Assembly: GCF_022829385.1 (NCBI RefSeq)
Contig: NZ_JAKSXX010000114.1
Coordinates: 1-44,840 of the forward strand
Length of the DNA: 44,840 nucleotides
Direction: 5' to 3'
DNA from: Methylobacterium sp. J-070
Lineage (GTDB): Bacteria; Pseudomonadota; Alphaproteobacteria; Rhizobiales; Beijerinckiaceae
Notes under the pieces: model-generated
The model's database searches: none
Told to the model about the DNA's origin: nothing
Seen by the model: only the letters and a program-made list of their open reading frames with translations
Translations under genes and position numbers: made by a program
Shown here: positions 41,284-44,840 of the stretch, in pieces
How the letters are laid out: each line of letters opens with the position of its first letter
Position numbering within the stretch: position 1 is the first letter of the stretch

Positions 41284-42768
41284 TTAGCGTCGCCCGGTCG
41301 GATTTTGGCCGATCCCGCGCTCATGCGCCCACACCACCACCGCGCTGCGGCGGTTGACCCCGAGCTTGCGGTAGAGGCCGGCGACGTGGTTGCGCACCGT
41401 GTTCGGCGACAGCTTCAGCTCGGCCCCGATCTCCTGGTCGGTGGCGCCCTGGCAGATCCGCGTGAGCATGTCTCGCTCGCGGATCGTCAGGTTCTCGACC
41501 CGGCCCGCAGGATGGCCGGAGCGCGGCGGGTGACGCAGGGCCGCCAGCTTATCGATCACCCCATGGCTGAACCACGATGCGTCCGCCATCACAGCCTCGA
41601 TAGCGGTGATCAACTCGCGCTCCGAGCGCTTCCTCGCGGTGATGTCCTGCAGAACGCAGAGCACGCAGGTCTCGCCGTTGATGCTCACGCGCTCGGCCGA
41701 GACCAGGCAATCGATCTCGGCCCCGTTCCTATCCTGCAGGCCGGCCTCGAACGCGCGGATGCTGCCGACCCGCTTGAGGTCGCGCGAGAACCGGCGCTGC
41801 TCGGTGAGGTCGACCCAGAGCGAGAGGTCGGCGAGCGATCGGCCGGCCACGGTCTCGGGGGCATGGCCGAACGACGTGACGAAGGCTTGGTTGACGCTCG
41901 TGATTTCCAAGCTGTCCGCGCTCATCAGCGCGCTCGACACCGGCGAGAGCTCGAACGCCTTGGCGAAGCGCTCCTCGCTGTGGCGCAACGCCTTCTCGGC
42001 CTTCCGGCGATCCTCCAAGTCGGCGAAGGTGAATAGCATGCATCGCTCGACTCCACCCGGGCCGGGCATCTCGATGGCGTGGCCAGCCACGATCACGTAG
42101 CGGCCGCGGCCGCACGGCGTGGCGAGCTGAGCCTCCATCTGCGGGATGGTGTGGCCGGCGTGAAGGTGCCGGATCGCCAACTCGCGCCGCTCGGCGTCGC
42201 GCAGCAGGTCGATCTCGCAGAACGATCGGCCGAGCACTTCGTCGCGATGGTACCCGGTCAGGTCGAGGAAGCCGTGGTTGACTCGCACGAAGCGCAGGTC
42301 GGCAATCCGGCAGATGATCGCCGGGGCCGGGTTGGCGTTGAACATCCGCTCGAACCGCGCCTCGGCCTGGTATCGCTCGCTCACGTCCTGCATCACCAGG
42401 GCGAGGCCGCTCGGTGTGCCATCCGCATCGGTGGTCACCAGGCTGCGGATGCGGTGCATCCACCTGTGCGTGGGATCCCGGGTCGGGGCCAACTCGACCA
42501 CGACGTCGCGGAACTCCTCGCCGGCGAGTACCCGGTCGAGCGGATGCTGCAGCGGCCCGATCTCCCGATGATTACGGTAGTGCAGCGTGAAGTTCGCGCG
42601 GTACTCGGACACGGTGGCGCCGAGATCGCCGACGTCCGCGACCCCATGCATCATCACGGCGGCTGCGTTCGCGTAGGCGATGGTCTGATCCGGCTCGATC
42701 AGGATCACGCCTTCGGATAGGCCGGCCACGATCTGCCGCATCTGTATGTCATGAGCCGCATCGGCCAT
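41284..42768 (-). CDS. triple-PAS LuxR-type transcriptional regulator
   Basis: The 494-residue protein has three PAS domains: about 10-130 (VILIEPDQTIAYANAAAVMM), 135-255 (FNANPAPAIICRIADLRFVR) and 265-380 (AFELSPVSSALMSADSLEIT), with exit helices SERYQAEARFERMF, EDRRKAEKALRHSEERF and ARKRSERELI. A LuxR/FixJ-type helix-turn-helix ends it (LTIRERDMLTRICQGATDQE, LSPNTVRNHVAGLYRKLGVN, about 425-485). No kinase or receiver is present, so it links a PAS signal straight to DNA binding. GGAG lies eight bases before ATG 42768. It lies just upstream of, and codirectional with, the stress cluster and might control it. Confidence 0.88.
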   Translation of the reverse strand: MADAAHDIQMRQIVAGLSEGVILIEPDQTIAYANAAAVMMHGVADVGDLGATVSEYRANFTLHYRNHREIGPLQHPLDRVLAGEEFRDVVVELAPTRDPTHRWMHRIRSLVTTDADGTPSGLALVMQDVSERYQAEARFERMFNANPAPAIICRIADLRFVRVNHGFLDLTGYHRDEVLGRSFCEIDLLRDAERRELAIRHLHAGHTIPQMEAQLATPCGRGRYVIVAGHAIEMPGPGGVERCMLFTFADLEDRRKAEKALRHSEERFAKAFELSPVSSALMSADSLEITSVNQAFVTSFGHAPETVAGRSLADLSLWVDLTEQRRFSRDLKRVGSIRAFEAGLQDRNGAEIDCLVSAERVSINGETCVLCVLQDITARKRSERELITAIEAVMADASWFSHGVIDKLAALRHPPRSGHPAGRVENLTIRERDMLTRICQGATDQEIGAELKLSPNTVRNHVAGLYRKLGVNRRSAVVVWAHERGIGQNPTGRR

Positions 42769-42881
42769 CGGCGTATCTCCATCCGAAGCGCCAACGCTCG
42801 AATGTGGGGAAAAGCCCGGACTGCCTCGTTTGGTCGTTCCTGATCTCGCCGATCGTCACGGATGAACCGGCCGAGCAGAGC

Positions 42882-43196
42882 TCAGGCCGAAGAATTACGC
42901 TTATGAGCGTAAGAGGGATTATTGCACACGAGTTGCAGTTTGGGCCGGCGGCTTCCAGTGAGGAACATGACCTCGACCGCGCCGTCATCCATGGTCGTGA
43001 CGTGGAGGCGGTAGCCCATGTTCGTCGCCAACATACGCGCTTGGTCCAGCGTACTGGCGGCCAATGTCATCGTGAATTCGGCTATACCCGATGCGAGTTG
43101 AGCCGCGATGAGACCGATTTCGACACCTTCATTGAAGGTCTCGTCCCGGCCAGCGAACCGCAGGCGTAGACCGGGTACGACGTGGATATGGCGCAT
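42882..43196 (-). CDS. small conserved-looking protein, unknown function
   Basis: The 104-residue product starts MRHIHVVPGLRLRFAGRDET at ATG 43196, with AGAGGGA eight bases upstream. The middle, IGLIAAQLASGIAEFTMTLA then LDQARMLATNMGYRLHVTTM, looks like alternating helix and strand; the end is TGSRRPKLQLVCNNPSYAHK. No signal peptide or membrane segment. Codon use fits the genome. I know no function for this type. Confidence 0.65.
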   Translation of the reverse strand: MRHIHVVPGLRLRFAGRDETFNEGVEIGLIAAQLASGIAEFTMTLAASTLDQARMLATNMGYRLHVTTMDDGAVEVMFLTGSRRPKLQLVCNNPSYAHKRNSSA

Positions 43197-43254
43197 GGGT
43201 AGTCCCTCTGGACACCTGCCAGTCCACAGCCGATGTAGTTGACGGCGCGTTAGC

Positions 43255-43511
43255 AGCGGTATGCTCCGAAAGATCTTAAATCTTACTCGGCCCCTTGGAG
43301 GCCGGCGCAGCCTGTCGCGGCCACGGGACACACTCAGTTTCGGAACGTCGCAATTATGCGAATGGGTCAGTTTGCCCGGCCGTGAGAACGTGAGCCATGG
43401 GCTGGCACTCGCAGTGTCCAGCGGCCGGCCGATGATGACCGCAGTCTGACTTCGGATATGGCGATCCCCTCCTGTTGAGGTCGTATAGCTAAGTTCCAGC
43501 GGCGCCGTTTC
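43255..43511 (+). repeat. non-coding repeat, copy B
   Basis: Aligns end to end with copy A (20724-20975) in the same orientation; the stretch CGGGACACACTCAGTTTCGG to GTGTCCAGCGGCCGG is nearly identical. In this copy no IS abuts the left edge; the sequence starts in an ordinary intergenic region 59 bp upstream of the small gene at 42882-43196. The IS3-family element starts 77 bp after its end. Confidence 0.8.
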
Positions 43512-43522
43512 AGTGCGCCTTG

Positions 43523-43579
43523 CCCTATTGGAACGGCCACGCTCTGGCCTGACGATTCGATCCTTTTTACCCTATTGGA
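43523..43579 (+). repeat. 10-bp direct repeat CCCTATTGGA
   Basis: CCCTATTGGA occurs at 43523-43532 and again at 43570-43579, 47 bp apart, between repeat copy B and the left end of the IS3 element. The first is followed by ACGGCC, as in the GGAACGGCC motif at 34587. May be a regulatory pair or remains of an earlier insertion. Confidence 0.5.
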
Positions 43580-43664
43580 CCGTAGCCTGGAGTGGGCCCC
43601 TGGAGGCGGGCGGATTGGACAAGGCTGATTGACCGGATGGCCGGGTCTTCGAAGGATGAAGACC

Positions 43665-44015
43665 ATGGCACGACACCGTTCCTATAGCGTCGCGTTCAAG
43701 CGGCAGGTCGCTCAGGAGTACCTGTCCGGCGAGACGCTGCAAGGCTTGGCCAAGCGCCACGATCTCTCGCGCAATCTCGTGCGCGTCTGGGTGCAGAAGT
43801 ACGAGACGGGCGCGTTCGACGACGACGCGGCCGCCACCGACACGATCCAGGCCTATGAGGCTCGCATCGCCGCACTCGAACGGCTCGTCGGGCGGCAGGC
43901 GCTTGAGCTTGAGTTTTTAAAGGGGGCTCTGCGCAACGGACAGCCGCCGAGAAGCGGGCCTACGTCCGTGATCACCGGCCCGGCAGCCTCTCCGTCGCCG
44001 CGGGATGCCGGCTGA
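43665..44015 (+). CDS. IS3-family OrfA (transposase DNA-binding subunit)
   Basis: From ATG 43665 (GAAGGA upstream) the 116-residue product has a helix-turn-helix ([40 protein letters not shown]) and a leucine-zipper-like helix ([27 protein letters not shown]). OrfA binds the IS ends and can regulate transposition. Past the slippery site at 43916-43922 the zero frame runs on to TGA 44013-44015. Confidence 0.88.
   Translation: MARHRSYSVAFKRQVAQEYLSGETLQGLAKRHDLSRNLVRVWVQKYETGAFDDDAAATDTIQAYEARIAALERLVGRQALELEFLKGALRNGQPPRSGPTSVITGPAASPSPRDAG
43916..43922 (+). promoter_or_regulatory. programmed -1 frameshift heptamer (T TTA AAG)
   Basis: In the orfA frame the codons are GAG TTT TTA AAG, so TTTAAAG reads as X XXY YYZ. 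A slip of one base back at this site enters the orfB frame at 43922, and that frame has no stop until 44810. A G run follows directly. This would make the OrfAB transposase fusion, as known for the family. Confidence 0.75.
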
Positions 44016-44812
44016 TGGGTCTGGCGCGCTCCACTGTCTCAGATGCTCCGAGGCAGGCTGCAGACGACACCGCTCTCGTCGAGGCCATGGCTGCGATCTG
44101 CGACACGTTCGAAGCGTACGGCTGGCGACGCGTCCAGGCGGCGCTGCGCCAGCAGGGACTGGTGGTGAACCACAAGAAGGTCCGCCGCCTCATGCGGGAG
44201 CACGACCTGCAACCGCGCATCCGACGCCGCTACGTCACCACCACCGACAGCGATCACGGTGGCCCGATCTTCCCGAACCTTGCCAAGGACATCGTGCCGG
44301 CCGGCCCCGATCAGCTCTGGGTCGCGGACCTGACCTACGTCGCGGTGACGGGCGGCTTCGTCTACGTCGCGATCATCCTGGATGCCTGGTCGCGGCGGGT
44401 GGTCGGCTACGCGCTCGGCCGCTCGATCGACGCCCGCCTGACCATCGCGGCTCTGCGCGCGGCGATCGAGCGGCGTCGGCCGGCGCCAGGACTGACCCAC
44501 CACACGGACCGCGGCAGTCAATACGCTGCCGAGGCGTATCGAAAGGTGCTGGCCGAGCATGGTCTCGTCGGCTCGATGGGCCGGCGCGGCAATCCCTACG
44601 ACAACGCCAAGGCCGAAAGCTTCATGAAGACGCTCAAGGTCGAGGGGGTATACCCGATGGCGTTCGAGACCTTCGCCGATGTGGCAGCTGAGCTGCCGCA
44701 CTTCATCGAAGAGGTCTATAACACCCGCCGCCTGCACTCCGCGCTCGGTTATCTGAGCCCCGTGCAGTTCGAGGAGCAGCACGCCCGGCAGACGGTCAAA
44801 ACCGCCGCCTGA
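43922..44812 (+). CDS. IS3-family OrfB (DDE transposase, made as OrfAB by -1 frameshift)
   Basis: The frame open from 43922 gives [20 protein letters not shown], then (from an internal ATG at 44015) HTH_21-like [20 protein letters not shown] and the rve integrase core. DDE residues are Asp in [20 protein letters not shown], Asp in [12 protein letters not shown] and Glu in [19 protein letters not shown], with the family's D-D-35-E spacing. The end ([20 protein letters not shown]) is typical. Fusion to OrfA is expected; a 265-residue OrfB alone from ATG 44015 is the alternative product. It is not the same IS as the decayed copy at 3029-3935 ([14 protein letters not shown] here, PWENGYCESFNGKL there). 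Confidence 0.9.
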   Translation, partial: GGSAQRTAAEKRAYVRDHRPGSLSVAAGCRLMGLARSTVSDAPRQAADDTALVEAMAAICDTFEAYGWRRVQAALRQQGLVVNHKKVRRLMREHDLQPRIRRRYVTTTDSDHGGPIFPNLAKDIVPAGPDQLWVADLTYVAVTGGFVYVAIILDAWSRRVVGYALGRSIDARLTIAALRAAIERRRPAPGLTHHTDRGSQYAAEAYRKVLAEHGLVGSMGRRGNPYDNAKAESFMKTLKVEGVYPMAFETFADVAAELPHFIEEVYNTRRLHSALGYLSPVQFEEQHARQTVKTAA

Positions 44813-44840
44813 TCGTGCCCACCATCAGGGGCCCACTCCA

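Larger units (their letters stand above)
43588..44840 (+). mobile_element. intact IS3-family insertion sequence
   Basis: TGGAGTGGGCCCCTG (43588-43602) is exactly inverted as CAGGGGCCCACTCCA (44826-44840), the last bases of the window. Length 1,253 bp. Ends are TG...CA as in the family. Two overlapping frames, orfA and orfB, with a frameshift signal between them are undamaged, so it looks transposition-competent. The right target duplication lies outside the window. Confidence 0.92.

Noticed and set aside
1..44840. CRISPR arrays, rRNA and tRNA genes
   Set aside because: No regularly spaced direct repeats, no rRNA signature and no cloverleaf with a T-loop were noticed by eye; a tRNAscan or CRISPR-finder run would be decisive.

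Overview
The window (44,840 bp, GC-rich apart from a few AT-rich gaps) looks like an accessory stretch of an alphaproteobacterial chromosome or large plasmid, most likely Methylobacterium/Methylorubrum. Pointers are several short DUF6894-type proteins, PAS-rich hybrid kinases, a DUF2382/GlsB/YidB stress cluster, sigma-EcfG-like promoter candidates, and a high density of insertion sequences and decayed genes. The genus is inferred from protein style, not from a marker gene.

Left part (1-7450): the tail of a catalase-like gene; small secreted proteins, one with a PsiF repeat; a relic and an intact tyrosine recombinase, the latter in a short operon with small genes of unknown function. Then comes a scrapyard: a decayed IS3 transposase, a complete IS110-family (IS1111-like) element whose 3' flank may encode a bridge RNA, a modA fragment joined directly to the C-terminal half of a phage terminase, and an intact class C beta-lactamase-like serine hydrolase.

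Middle (7700-26275): two large hybrid histidine kinases, a ribbon-helix-helix protein immediately upstream of the first kinase, a Crp/Fnr regulator, three DUF6894 genes, a diguanylate cyclase, an XRE-type regulator, a DUF2252 protein, and several genes broken by single lesions (nucleotidyltransferase, DUF1003, HNH protein, IS256 transposase). A second small secreted protein is a clear paralogue of the one at 218-496. A 250-bp non-coding repeat follows the IS256 element and recurs at 43255-43511.

Right part: a LysR gene diverges from a tight six-gene catabolic-looking operon (27324-34240). It encodes an ABC-type periplasmic binding protein, a 3-hydroxyisobutyrate dehydrogenase-like enzyme, an aldehyde dehydrogenase, a homoserine-dehydrogenase-like protein with a SAF domain, a TRAP-type binding protein and an enoyl-CoA hydratase/isomerase. 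No permease gene accompanies either binding protein; the substrate is unknown. This is the best candidate for an undescribed pathway.

After an alpha/beta hydrolase there is a nine-gene, one-direction envelope/general-stress cluster (35820-41125), a triple-PAS LuxR-type regulator and another small protein. The window ends exactly at the right inverted repeat of an intact IS3-family element (43588-44840) that carries a canonical -1 frameshift heptamer.
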